This document shows, piece by piece, positions 1 to 6,708 of a DNA stretch of 64,000 nt (its first letter is position 1; each line of letters starts with the position of its first letter). The position numbers and the translations under genes were made by a program. The notes under the pieces are model-generated. The model did not search any database. It was not told the DNA's origin and was given only the letters and a program-made list of their open reading frames with translations. This stretch comes from Pseudomonas serbica (GTDB taxonomy: Bacteria; Pseudomonadota; Gammaproteobacteria; Pseudomonadales; Pseudomonadaceae), in contig NZ_JAQIYM010000010.1 of the NCBI RefSeq assembly GCF_028823535.1, positions 241,804 through 305,803 of the forward strand, in the 5' to 3' direction.

Positions 1-240
1 GTGATCGACGAAAAAGATCGTCCACAGCAATTGCTTGCCAGTTCGAGCTTGATCGGCAACAACCAGGTGCTGCCATTTCACCTGCGCTTCAACCCGGAAT
101 CGTTTCCAGCCGGCGCCCGCGTAGAACTGCGTGGCCGCGCCAGCCAGTCCGGCCAATTGATTCTGCATCTGCCGTCACAGCCGATTACCCAGCCGACCAC
201 CCAGGCCCTGGGCCAACTGCAATTCGTCAAAGCCCCATGA
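1..240 (+). CDS. YbaY-family lipoprotein, C-terminal part (5' truncated by window edge)
   Basis: Only the last 79 or so codons are in the window; the frame is open from base 1 and ends in TGA at 238-240. The GTG at base 1 is probably an internal valine rather than a start. The remaining protein is a small beta-rich stretch (VELRGRAS, GQLILHLPS) resembling the C-terminal end of YbaY/YscW-type lipoproteins, which are outer-membrane-linked proteins of poorly known function. The stop codon overlaps the ATG of the next gene (ATGA), so the two are probably translationally coupled. The family assignment rests on general resemblance and is moderate; an unrelated beta-barrel-like domain is possible. 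Confidence 0.5.
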   Translation: MIDEKDRPQQLLASSSLIGNNQVLPFHLRFNPESFPAGARVELRGRASQSGQLILHLPSQPITQPTTQALGQLQFVKAP

Positions 241-893
241 TTGCACCGTACGACCTGCAACAGGCCTTGGGTGAACTGCTGGGTGAAGCGCGACTGGTCG
301 CCTGTGAATTACCGGGGACCGATCTGAAGTTGTGGCTGATCGATGGCGACAACATGGACCGCGCCTTCAGCCCGGAAGAAACCCGGCGGATTCTGCATGA
401 ACCGCCGTACTGGAGTTTCTGCTGGGCCAGCGGACTGGCGGTGGCGCGTTATCTCGCCGACTTCCCGGAGTGGGTCAAGGGCAAGCGTGTACTGGATTTC
501 GGCGCAGGCTCCGGTGTCGCCGGGATTGCCGCGGTGAAGGCCGGCGCGCTGGAAGTGGTGGCTTGCGACCTTGATCCGCTGGCGATTGCCGCCTGTCGGG
601 CGAATGCCGAACTCAATGACGTGCAGCTTGATTACTCGACGGATTTTTTCGCCGAGGCCGATCGCTTTGATCTGATCCTGGTGGCTGACGTGCTGTACGA
701 CCGGGCGAATTTGCCGTTGCTCGATGAGTTCCTGAGTCGCGGCAAAGAGGCACTGGTGGCGGATTCCCGTGTGAGGGATTTCCGTCATCCGCTGTATCAG
801 CGCATCGAAATGCTCGAAGCCATGACCCTGCCGGACCTGGCCGAGCCACACGAGTTTCGGCATGTGAGCCTGTACCACGCCTCTCGGCCTTGA
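237..893 (+). CDS. Class I SAM-dependent methyltransferase (ETFB-lysine / PrmA-like)
   Basis: 218 aa. A Rossmann-type methyltransferase: motif I VLDFGAGSG at about residues 85-93, an acidic motif II (VACDLDP) about 20 residues later, and LILVADVLYD near residue 150, which corresponds to the D/N-P-P-Y region of protein methyltransferases of the METTL20/PrmA branch. The substrate cannot be read from sequence; protein lysine methylation is the family precedent. The N-terminal 60 residues contain the EPPYWSFCW segment typical of the ETFB-lysine methyltransferase group. The ATG overlaps the TGA of the preceding gene by four bases. The TGA stop forms the first bases of a 12-bp hairpin that probably ends the transcript. 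Confidence 0.8.
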   Translation: MIAPYDLQQALGELLGEARLVACELPGTDLKLWLIDGDNMDRAFSPEETRRILHEPPYWSFCWASGLAVARYLADFPEWVKGKRVLDFGAGSGVAGIAAVKAGALEVVACDLDPLAIAACRANAELNDVQLDYSTDFFAEADRFDLILVADVLYDRANLPLLDEFLSRGKEALVADSRVRDFRHPLYQRIEMLEAMTLPDLAEPHEFRHVSLYHASRP

Positions 894-924
894 TCGTTCC
901 CACACTCCAGCATGGGAACGATCA
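891..924 (+). repeat. Inverted repeat, 12-bp stem (GATCGTTCCC family)
   Basis: TGATCGTTCCCA and its exact reverse complement flank a 10-base loop. The 5' arm contains the stop codon of the methyltransferase gene. The same core (GATCGTTC ... GAACGATC) recurs after oprG at 6629-6659, so this is a dispersed palindromic repeat and not only a local terminator. There is no T tract on the plus strand, so it may protect the 3' end or be a repeat rather than a rho-independent terminator. Confidence 0.75.
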
Positions 925-993
925 GCCCCCCGCTTCCGGCCGCCCCCCACCAAGCCGTATAGTTGCCCTATTCACGCTTCCAAGAGATTGCCC

Positions 994-1866
994 ATGAGTC
1001 AGCAAACGCCGTACATCTTCGACGCCACGACTGCCGATTTCGACCAGTCGGTGATCGAGAACTCCTTCCATAAACCGGTGCTGGTGGATTTCTGGGCCGA
1101 ATGGTGTGCGCCCTGCAAAGTGCTGATGCCGATGCTGCAGACCATTGCCGAGAGCTATCAGGGCGAGTTGCTGCTGGCCAAGGTCAACTGCGACCTCGAA
1201 CAGGACATTGTTGCCCGCTTCGGCATTCGCAGCCTGCCGACCGTGGTGTTGTTCAAGGATGGCCAGCCGGTCGATGGTTTTGCCGGAGCGCAGCCGGAGT
1301 CGGCCGTACGGGCGCTGCTCGAGCCCCATGTACAAATGCCGCCACCAGCCGCCGCCGATCCGTTCGAACAGGCCCAGGCCTTATTCGACGACAGCCGCTT
1401 CGCCGATGCCGAAGCCCTGCTCAAAGTGCTGCTGGGCGAAGACAACACCAACGCCAAGGCGCTGATTCTGTATGCCCGCTGCCTCACCGAGCGTGGTGAA
1501 CTGGGCGAAGCGCAAGCCGTGCTCGACGCGGTCAAGAGCGATGAGCACAAGGCCGCCCTGGCTGGCGCGAAGGCGCAGATCAAGTTCCTCGGCCAGGCCA
1601 AGGACTTACCGGATGCCGCGGACCTGAAAGCACGCCTGGCGAAAAACCCGCAGGACGATGAAGCGGTCTACCAGCTGGCCGTTCAACAACTGGCCCGCCA
1701 GCAATACGACGCGGCGCTGGATGGGCTGCTCAAGCTATTCATCCGCAACCGCAGCTACAGCGAAGGTTTGCCGCACAAGACCTTGCTGCAGGTGTTTGAG
1801 TTGCTGGGTAATGACCATCCGCTGGTGACCACTTACCGCCGCAAGTTGTTTGCCGCTCTTTACTGA
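994..1866 (+). CDS. cnoX: CnoX/YbbN-type thioredoxin with TPR tail
   Basis: 290 aa. An N-terminal thioredoxin fold with an intact redox motif WCAPC (Cys38, Cys41) and the cis-proline segment SLPTVV near residue 78 is followed by about 170 residues of tetratricopeptide-like helices (for example FADAEALL, NAKALILYA and DDEAVYQLAVQQLA). In E. coli CnoX (YbbN) this architecture forms a holdase that hands clients to GroEL and DnaK, but there the first active-site Cys is replaced. Here both cysteines are present, so disulfide exchange is plausible. I chose the ATG at 994 over an in-frame TTG at 988 because it starts MSQQT and matches family length. Monocistronic in appearance, ending before a REP hairpin. 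Confidence 0.88.
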   Translation: MSQQTPYIFDATTADFDQSVIENSFHKPVLVDFWAEWCAPCKVLMPMLQTIAESYQGELLLAKVNCDLEQDIVARFGIRSLPTVVLFKDGQPVDGFAGAQPESAVRALLEPHVQMPPPAAADPFEQAQALFDDSRFADAEALLKVLLGEDNTNAKALILYARCLTERGELGEAQAVLDAVKSDEHKAALAGAKAQIKFLGQAKDLPDAADLKARLAKNPQDDEAVYQLAVQQLARQQYDAALDGLLKLFIRNRSYSEGLPHKTLLQVFELLGNDHPLVTTYRRKLFAALY

Positions 1867-1872
1867 CCGCAA

Positions 1873-1976
1873 CTTGTAGGAGCTGGCTTGTCGGCTCGCC
1901 GCATCGCAGCGAAGGCGACCGCAAGGATAACGCGAGACTCAAGGCCGCCTTCGCCGGCAAGCCGGCTCCTACAACC
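1873..1976. repeat. REP-type long hairpin (CCGGCTTGCCGGCG class)
   Basis: The outer arms TGTAGGAGCTGGCTTG and CAAGCCGGCTCCTACA are nearly complementary and enclose about 65 bases, as in Pseudomonas REP doublets (REPINs). It lies between convergent genes (cnoX ends at 1866; the 112-aa gene ends at 1969) and overlaps the 3' end of the latter by a few bases. The second member of this class is at 15466-15553. Confidence 0.85.
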
Positions 1977-2307
1977 AACGGTAGATCGGCGTGTCTGCGC
2001 CGCTTTCTACCTTCACATCCGGTGAATGACGCAAGCGCACCAACAGACGCTTGCCCGCCGCCGCACTGCCGGTCAGCCCTTCCAGTTGATCGAGCAACTC
2101 CGGCCCGCTCAATTGCCCGGCCTTGCGCAGCAAATCCCTGGCAACCTGCCACAGCGCCTCGTCCTGGTTCAGCGGTTTCGTCGCTGGCACACTGACCTCG
2201 GTTTTTTCCACCTGTAACTGTGCACCCAGCCGCGCCCAGTCGGCGTCATCCATCTCCAGCGTCAAATCCACCGGCCAGTCGCCGATGCTTCCGCGAATTC
2301 GCAACAT
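1969..2307 (-). CDS. Conserved hypothetical protein, 112 aa
   Basis: A small, soluble, acidic protein beginning MLRIRGSIGDWPVDLTLEMD, with a mostly beta N-terminus and a helical middle (ALWQVARDLLRKAG). I recognise no catalytic motif, signal peptide or membrane segment. I recall a homologue at the same place in P. aeruginosa (PA4062, between the thioredoxin and the zinc locus), which supports it as a real gene. Its 3' end runs into a REP element. Function unknown; the convergent cnoX and the divergent Zur-box locus are not obviously linked to it. Confidence 0.75.
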   Translation of the reverse strand: MLRIRGSIGDWPVDLTLEMDDADWARLGAQLQVEKTEVSVPATKPLNQDEALWQVARDLLRKAGQLSGPELLDQLEGLTGSAAAGKRLLVRLRHSPDVKVESGADTPIYRWL

Positions 2308-2390
2308 GAATCAGCTCCCGAACATTTCTTCGCACCCATGCTCCCATGGGTCTTGTGCAACGCCAAGCAGGCAGTCACACTCTGCGCAAC

Positions 2391-2412
2391 ATGTTATAAG
2401 ATTACATAACAT
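2391..2412 (+). promoter_or_regulatory. Zur box (zinc uptake regulator operator)
   Basis: ATGTTAT and ATAACAT form a perfect 7-bp inverted repeat with an 8-base spacer, matching the GTTATA-rich palindrome bound by Zur in gammaproteobacteria. It is 31 bases upstream of the ATG of a His-rich periplasmic protein. TATAAG inside the box could serve as the -10 element, so bound Zur would block RNA polymerase when zinc is sufficient. The assignment is inferred from pattern and gene context. Confidence 0.8.
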
Positions 2413-2442
2413 TTTCTTCATCTTGTCTTTCGGAGACTCGCC

Positions 2443-3024
2443 ATGCGTCACCTGCTTCTCGCCCTGCCGTTTGCCTTGTTGCCGCTGGCTGTCGCCCACG
2501 CCGCTGACGACCATGACCACAACCACGAGCACGGCAGCCTTGGCGCCCACGAGCACGGTGTCGGTCGCCTGAACGCGGCCCTGGACGGCCAGGCCCTGGA
2601 GCTGGAGCTGGACAGTCCGGCGATGAACCTGGTGGGCTTCGAGCACGTCGCCACGACCGATGCCGACAAGACCAAGGTCGCTGCGACCCGGGCTCGCCTC
2701 GAGCAACCGCTGGCGCTGTTCAACCTGCCGAAAGCCGCGGGTTGCGTGGTGGAAAACCAGGAGCTGGAAAGCCCGTTGTTTGGCGCTACGCCAGAGGCCG
2801 ACGATGATCATGATGAAGACGCTGACGAGCACCATCATGACCACAGCGAAATCCACGCCCGCTACCAATTCACCTGCGCCACGCCAAACGCACTGACCAC
2901 CCTGGACCTGGCGAATATCTTCAACAGCTTCCCGGCGACCCGGAAAATTCAGGTACAACTGATAGGCCCGAGCGGGCAGCAAGGGGTTGAAGTGACGGCC
3001 AAGGCTGCCGCCCTCAAATTTTGA
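2443..3024 (+). CDS. ZrgA-like periplasmic zinc-binding protein (DUF2796)
   Basis: 193 aa. A signal peptide (residues 1-20, cleavage after VAHA) is followed immediately by a His/Asp run (DDHDHNHEHG, then AHEHG), and a second metal-binding loop rich in Asp, Glu and His lies near residues 123-142 (DEHHHDHSEIH). This is the layout of the DUF2796/ZrgA family, tied to zinc uptake in Vibrio. A Zur box precedes it. The ABC ATPase, permease and DUF3299 genes follow in the same direction after a REP hairpin. Likely role: periplasmic zinc capture or delivery under zinc starvation. The orthologous P. aeruginosa locus, which I recall as PA4063-PA4066, has been placed in the Zur regulon. Confidence 0.85.
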   Translation: MRHLLLALPFALLPLAVAHAADDHDHNHEHGSLGAHEHGVGRLNAALDGQALELELDSPAMNLVGFEHVATTDADKTKVAATRARLEQPLALFNLPKAAGCVVENQELESPLFGATPEADDDHDEDADEHHHDHSEIHARYQFTCATPNALTTLDLANIFNSFPATRKIQVQLIGPSGQQGVEVTAKAAALKF

Positions 3025-3035
3025 TCCACCGCACA

Positions 3036-3131
3036 ACCAATGTGGGAGCGGGCTTGCTCGCGAAGGCAGTGTGTCATGCAACATAGATGTCGACTGACAC
3101 TCCGCCTTCGCGAGCAAGCCCGCTCCCACAG
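3036..3131. repeat. REP-type long hairpin (GCGGGCTTGCTCGCGAAGG class)
   Basis: GTGGGAGCGGGCTTGCTCGC and its near-perfect inverse flank about 50 bases between the zrgA-like gene and the ABC ATPase. It sits inside a probable operon, where such hairpins can stabilise upstream mRNA or lower downstream expression. Related copies are at 5698-5777, 8676-8734 and 13127-13206. Confidence 0.9.
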
Positions 3132-3159
3132 GATAATCAACGCTCATGAAATCGGCGCC

Positions 3160-3870
3160 ATGACCCAAGCACTCATCGAATTGTCCGACCTGGGCTTCAG
3201 CTGGCCCGGTCATCCGCCCTTGCTGGATATCCCGGCATTTCGCCTTTCACCTGGGGAAACCCTGTTCCTCAAGGGCCCCAGCGGCAGCGGCAAGACCACC
3301 CTGCTCGGCCTGCTCGGCGGCGTGCAAAAGCCCGATCGCGGCAGCATTCGCCTGCTCGGCCAGGAACTGACCAAACTCTCGGCGGGCGCCCGCGATCACT
3401 TTCGTGTCGATCACACCGGCTACATCTTCCAGCAGTTCAACCTGCTGCCGTTCCTGTCCGTGCGCGAGAACGTCGAACTGCCCTGCCATTTCTCGAAACT
3501 GCGTGCCCAGCGAGCGAAACAGCGCCACGGCAGCATCGACCAGGCCGCCGCCACCCTGCTCGCCCACCTGGGCTTGAAGGATGACAACATCCTCGCGCGC
3601 CGCGCCGACTCCCTGTCCATCGGCCAGCAACAACGAGTGGCCGCCGCGCGCGCGCTGATCGGCCAACCGGAACTGGTGATCGCCGACGAGCCGACCTCGG
3701 CGCTGGATTACGACGCGCGGGAGAACTTCATTCGCCTGCTGTTCGCCGAATGCCGCGAGGCCGGCTCAAGCCTGTTGTTCGTCAGCCACGACCAGAGCCT
3801 GGCGCCGCTGTTCGATCGCAACCTGTCGCTGGCCGAGCTCAATCGCGCCGCCACCCCGTCCGAGGTCTGA
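3160..3870 (+). CDS. ABC transporter ATP-binding protein (MacB/LolD type) of the Zur-box locus
   Basis: 236 aa. Walker A GPSGSGKTT at residues 39-47, Q-loop FQQFNLLPF, a signature motif in the variant form LSIGQQQRVAAARAL, and Walker B LVIADEPTSALD. The sequence is closest to the MacB/LolD family of ATPases, which work with FtsX-type permeases, and not to ZnuC. I chose the ATG at 3160, because the frame upstream of it translates REP sequence. The permease starts two bases after the stop, so they form one transporter. The substrate is unknown; zinc or a zinc-linked molecule is inferred from the Zur box and the His-rich neighbour. Confidence 0.88.
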   Translation: MTQALIELSDLGFSWPGHPPLLDIPAFRLSPGETLFLKGPSGSGKTTLLGLLGGVQKPDRGSIRLLGQELTKLSAGARDHFRVDHTGYIFQQFNLLPFLSVRENVELPCHFSKLRAQRAKQRHGSIDQAAATLLAHLGLKDDNILARRADSLSIGQQQRVAAARALIGQPELVIADEPTSALDYDARENFIRLLFAECREAGSSLLFVSHDQSLAPLFDRNLSLAELNRAATPSEV

Positions 3871-3871
3871 G

Positions 3872-5137
3872 ATGTATCTGTTTCGTCTAGCCATGGCCAG
3901 CCTGGCTAACCGCCGTTTCACCGCGATCCTCACCGCCTTCGCCATCGCCCTGTCGGTGTGCCTGCTGCTCGCCGTTGAACGGGTGCGCACCGAGGCCAAG
4001 GCCAGTTTCGCCAGCACCATCAGCGGCACCGACCTGATCGTCGGTGCGCGTTCCGGCTCGGTCAACCTGCTGTTGTACTCGGTGTTCCGCATCGGCAATG
4101 CCACCAATAACATCCGCTGGGACAGCTTCGAACACTTCGCCAGTAACCCGAAAGTGAAGTGGGCCATTCCGATGTCCCTTGGCGATTCCCATCGCGGCTA
4201 TCGGGTGATGGGCACCACCGAGGCGTACTTCGAACACTACCAGTACGGTCGCCAGCAACACCTGGAGCTGGCTGACGGGCGCGCCTTCGCCACCGATCCG
4301 TTCGAAGTGGTACTCGGCGCCGAAGTCGCGGATGCGCTGCACTACACACTCGGCGACAAACTGGTGCTGGCCCATGGCGTGGCCGCGATCAGCCTGGTCA
4401 AGCATGACGACAAGCCATTCACCGTGGTCGGCATCCTCAAGCGCACCGGCACCCCGGTGGATCGCACGCTGCACATCAGCCTCGGCGGTATGGAAGCCAT
4501 TCACATTGACTGGCACAACGGCGTACCGGCCCGGGGCAACGGGCGGGTCAGCGCCGATCAGGCGCGCAACATGGACCTGACGCCCCAGGCGATCACCGCA
4601 TTCATGCTCGGCCTCAACAGCAAGATCTCGACCTTTGCCCTGCAGCGCGAAATCAACGAATTCCGCGGCGAACCGATGCTGGCGATCCTGCCGGGCGTTG
4701 CGCTGCAAGAGTTGTGGAGCTTGATGAGCACGGCGGAAAAGGCCTTGTTCGTGGTGTCGCTGTTCGTGGTGCTGACCGGGTTGATCGGCATGCTCACGGC
4801 GATTCTCACCAGTCTCAACGAACGCCGGCGGGAGATGGCGATCCTGCGTTCGGTGGGCGCGCGGCCATGGCATGTCGCGACGCTGCTGGTGCTGGAGGCG
4901 TTTACCCTGGCGTTGGCCGGCGTGGTCGCCGGCGTGGCGCTGCTCTACGTCGGTATCGCGGCGGCCCAGGGTTACGTGCAAGCCAATTACGGTCTGTTTC
5001 TGCCACTGGCGTGGCCGAGTGAATATGAATGGACGCTACTCGGTGGCATCCTGATCGCTGCGTTGCTGATGGGCAGCGTGCCTGCCTGGCGCGCCTATCG
5101 CCAATCCCTGGCCGATGGCCTGTCGATCCGTTTATGA
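3872..5137 (+). CDS. FtsX/MacB-like ABC transporter permease of the Zur-box locus
   Basis: 421 aa. One N-terminal membrane helix (about 17-35), a periplasmic domain of about 250 residues, then three C-terminal helices (about 291-313, 338-360 and 388-405) with the NERRREMAILRSVGA coupling segment between them. This is the type VII (MacB/LolC) ABC fold, which typically does mechanical work or extrudes from the periplasm and does not usually import ions. It is tightly coupled to the upstream ATPase (1-base gap), and the DUF3299 gene begins 10 bases after its stop. How such a permease contributes to zinc homeostasis is not settled. Confidence 0.87.
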   Translation: MYLFRLAMASLANRRFTAILTAFAIALSVCLLLAVERVRTEAKASFASTISGTDLIVGARSGSVNLLLYSVFRIGNATNNIRWDSFEHFASNPKVKWAIPMSLGDSHRGYRVMGTTEAYFEHYQYGRQQHLELADGRAFATDPFEVVLGAEVADALHYTLGDKLVLAHGVAAISLVKHDDKPFTVVGILKRTGTPVDRTLHISLGGMEAIHIDWHNGVPARGNGRVSADQARNMDLTPQAITAFMLGLNSKISTFALQREINEFRGEPMLAILPGVALQELWSLMSTAEKALFVVSLFVVLTGLIGMLTAILTSLNERRREMAILRSVGARPWHVATLLVLEAFTLALAGVVAGVALLYVGIAAAQGYVQANYGLFLPLAWPSEYEWTLLGGILIAALLMGSVPAWRAYRQSLADGLSIRL

Positions 5138-5147
5138 GGACGTTGAA

Positions 5148-5666
5148 ATGCCCCGCGCTGTCTTTGCGCTGTTGATGCTGGTCGCCCTGCCTTTGTGGGC
5201 GGCCGAGCCGAAAGAACTGACCTGGTCGGAAATGATCCCACCGGATGCGGCACCGGAGGTGCCGAACATGACGCCGCTTCACGACCTGTCGAAGATGAGC
5301 GATGCGCTGTCCGCCGAGTCGGCGCCCGCAGCGAAGCAGGACCTGCCCAACGCCCCGGTGGTCAAGGCCCTCGACGGGCAGAACATTCGTTTGCCGGGCT
5401 ACATCGTGCCGCTGGAAGTAAGTGAAGACGGCCGTACCACGGACTTTTTGCTGGTGCCGTATTTCGGCGCCTGCATCCACGTACCGCCACCGCCATCGAA
5501 CCAGATCGTGCATGTCAAAAGCGAAGTTGGGGTGAAGCTCGACGAGCTGTATCAACCGTACTGGATCGAGGGTGCGATGCAGGTCAAGCCGTCTACCAGC
5601 GAACTGGCAGATGCCGGTTATCAGATGGAGGCGGACAAGATCTACCTGTATGAATTGCCGGAGTGA
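5148..5666 (+). CDS. DUF3299 periplasmic protein of the Zur-box locus
   Basis: 172 aa. Signal peptide of about 18 residues (MPRAVFALLMLVALPLWA), then a proline-rich linker and the DUF3299 core with the conserved FLLVPYFGACIHVPPPPSNQ segment, in which Cys and His could bind a metal. The ATG at 5148 is preceded by GAGGACG, so I prefer it over an in-frame ATG at 5115 inside the permease gene. As last gene of the unit it is probably a periplasmic partner of the MacB-like transporter. No biochemical activity can be assigned from sequence. Confidence 0.82.
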   Translation: MPRAVFALLMLVALPLWAAEPKELTWSEMIPPDAAPEVPNMTPLHDLSKMSDALSAESAPAAKQDLPNAPVVKALDGQNIRLPGYIVPLEVSEDGRTTDFLLVPYFGACIHVPPPPSNQIVHVKSEVGVKLDELYQPYWIEGAMQVKPSTSELADAGYQMEADKIYLYELPE

Positions 5667-5697
5667 ATCCGGGAGTTAGTCGGCGCCTGCAAAATTG

Positions 5698-5777
5698 CCT
5701 TCGCGAGCAAGCCCGCTCCCACACTGGATCTGTGCATAGACACAATACAAGTGTGGGAGCGGGCTTACTCGCGAAGA
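5698..5777. repeat. REP-type hairpin pair (GCGGGCTTGCTCGCGAAGG class)
   Basis: CTTCGCGAGCAAGCCCGCTC and its inverse (with one mismatch, TTACTCGC) enclose about 35 bases downstream of the DUF3299 stop. It separates the Zur-box operon from oprG. The rest of 5667-5900 holds the oprG promoter region. Confidence 0.9.
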
Positions 5778-5820
5778 GGCCATCGAAAACACTATAAAAA
5801 CCACACCCATCCCACTTTCA

Positions 5821-5834
5821 TTGAGCTGAGTCAA
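5821..5834 (+). promoter_or_regulatory. Probable Anr (FNR-type) site of oprG
   Basis: TTGA-N6-TCAA, with both core half-sites of the Anr/FNR consensus intact (two mismatches at the inner flanks). A weak -10, TACCAT at 5857-5862, would put the start near 5869 and the site at about -41.5, the usual position for FNR-class activation. OprG of P. aeruginosa is known to rise under anaerobiosis. The spacing fit is my inference. Confidence 0.6.
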
Positions 5835-5900
5835 AAGACCAAATCGTTAGCCGCCTTACCATTGGACATCGAAAAATTTTAACGTCCTCTGGAGCCCCCC

Positions 5901-6599
5901 ATGAACAAGTCCTTGCTCGGTGCCTCGCTGGTAGCGCTGGCGCTTGCAGCCCCGTTCGCCCACGCTCACGAAGCGGGTGACATCATCCTTCGTGCCGGTG
6001 CGATTACCGTCAACCCCGAGGCCGACAGCTCCACGGTCAAGGTCGATCAGGGTCCGCTGAGCGGCGCCGACCTGGGTGGCAAGGCGACCATGAGCAGCGA
6101 CACGCAACTGGGCCTCAACGTTGCCTACATGCTGACCAACCACTGGGGTATCGAACTGCTCGCGGCCTCGCCGTTCGAACATGAAGTGAAACTCAAGGGC
6201 ACCGCGTTGAGCGCGGCGAACGGCAAGCTCGGTACGTTGAAACACCTGCCGCCGACCCTCAGCGTCGTGTACTACCCGCTGGATGCCAAATCCGACTTCC
6301 AGCCGTACCTCGGCGCCGGTATCAATTACACCTGGATCTACGACGAGCATGTCAGCAGCCAGGCCCAGGCCAACGGCTTCAGCAACTTCAAGGCAGAAAA
6401 CTCCTGGGGCATGGCGTTCCAGGTCGGTGCCGACTACATGCTGACCGACAACGTGATGATCAACGCCCAGGTGCGTTACATCGATATCGATACCCGCGCG
6501 ACCGTGGAAAACGATGCCGTGGCACCGGGTACCCGGGCACGGGTGAACCTGGATGTCGATCCGTTCATCTACATGGTCGGCCTGGGTTACAAGTTCTAA
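5901..6599 (+). CDS. oprG: Outer membrane protein OprG (OmpW family)
   Basis: 232 aa. Signal peptide MNKSLLGASLVALALAAPFAHA, mature protein beginning HEAGD, then the eight-stranded OmpW barrel pattern with a terminal Phe (GLGYKF). The segment LTNHWGIELLAASPF and the C-terminal YMVGLGYKF are family hallmarks. OmpW/OprG proteins form narrow hydrophobic channels for small non-polar molecules or amino acids. Length equals that of P. aeruginosa OprG as I recall it, and the neighbours on both sides also match that locus. RBS CTCTGGAG lies about 10 bases before the ATG. Its transcript probably ends at the bidirectional terminator at 6681-6708. Confidence 0.92.
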   Translation: MNKSLLGASLVALALAAPFAHAHEAGDIILRAGAITVNPEADSSTVKVDQGPLSGADLGGKATMSSDTQLGLNVAYMLTNHWGIELLAASPFEHEVKLKGTALSAANGKLGTLKHLPPTLSVVYYPLDAKSDFQPYLGAGINYTWIYDEHVSSQAQANGFSNFKAENSWGMAFQVGADYMLTDNVMINAQVRYIDIDTRATVENDAVAPGTRARVNLDVDPFIYMVGLGYKF

Positions 6600-6628
6600 A
6601 TATTCACGTGGTGGTGAATGGGTCGTTC

Positions 6629-6659
6629 GATCGTTCACACGCTCTGCGTGGGAACGATC
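6629..6659 (+). repeat. Inverted repeat, GATCGTTC family
   Basis: GATCGTTC ACACGC TCT GCGTGG GAACGATC pairs along nearly its whole length and repeats the core of the hairpin at 891-924. It lies between the oprG stop and its terminator. Confidence 0.7.
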
Positions 6660-6680
6660 ACCAACAAACGATCCGCAACA

Positions 6681-6708
6681 AAAAAGGCGCCTCTCGAGGC
6701 GCCTTTTT
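6681..6708. terminator. Bidirectional rho-independent terminator, oprG / epimerase
   Basis: A stem of AAAAAGGCGCC and GGCGCCTTTTT with a short loop (TCTCGA region) between convergent genes. A T run follows the stem on both strands, so it can end oprG on the plus strand and the epimerase gene, whose stop is at 6709, on the minus strand. Confidence 0.92.

Noticed and set aside
1873..1976. CRISPR-like repeats among the repeated hairpins
   Set aside because: The repeats are isolated inverted pairs kilobases apart with no spacer array or cas genes; they are REP elements.
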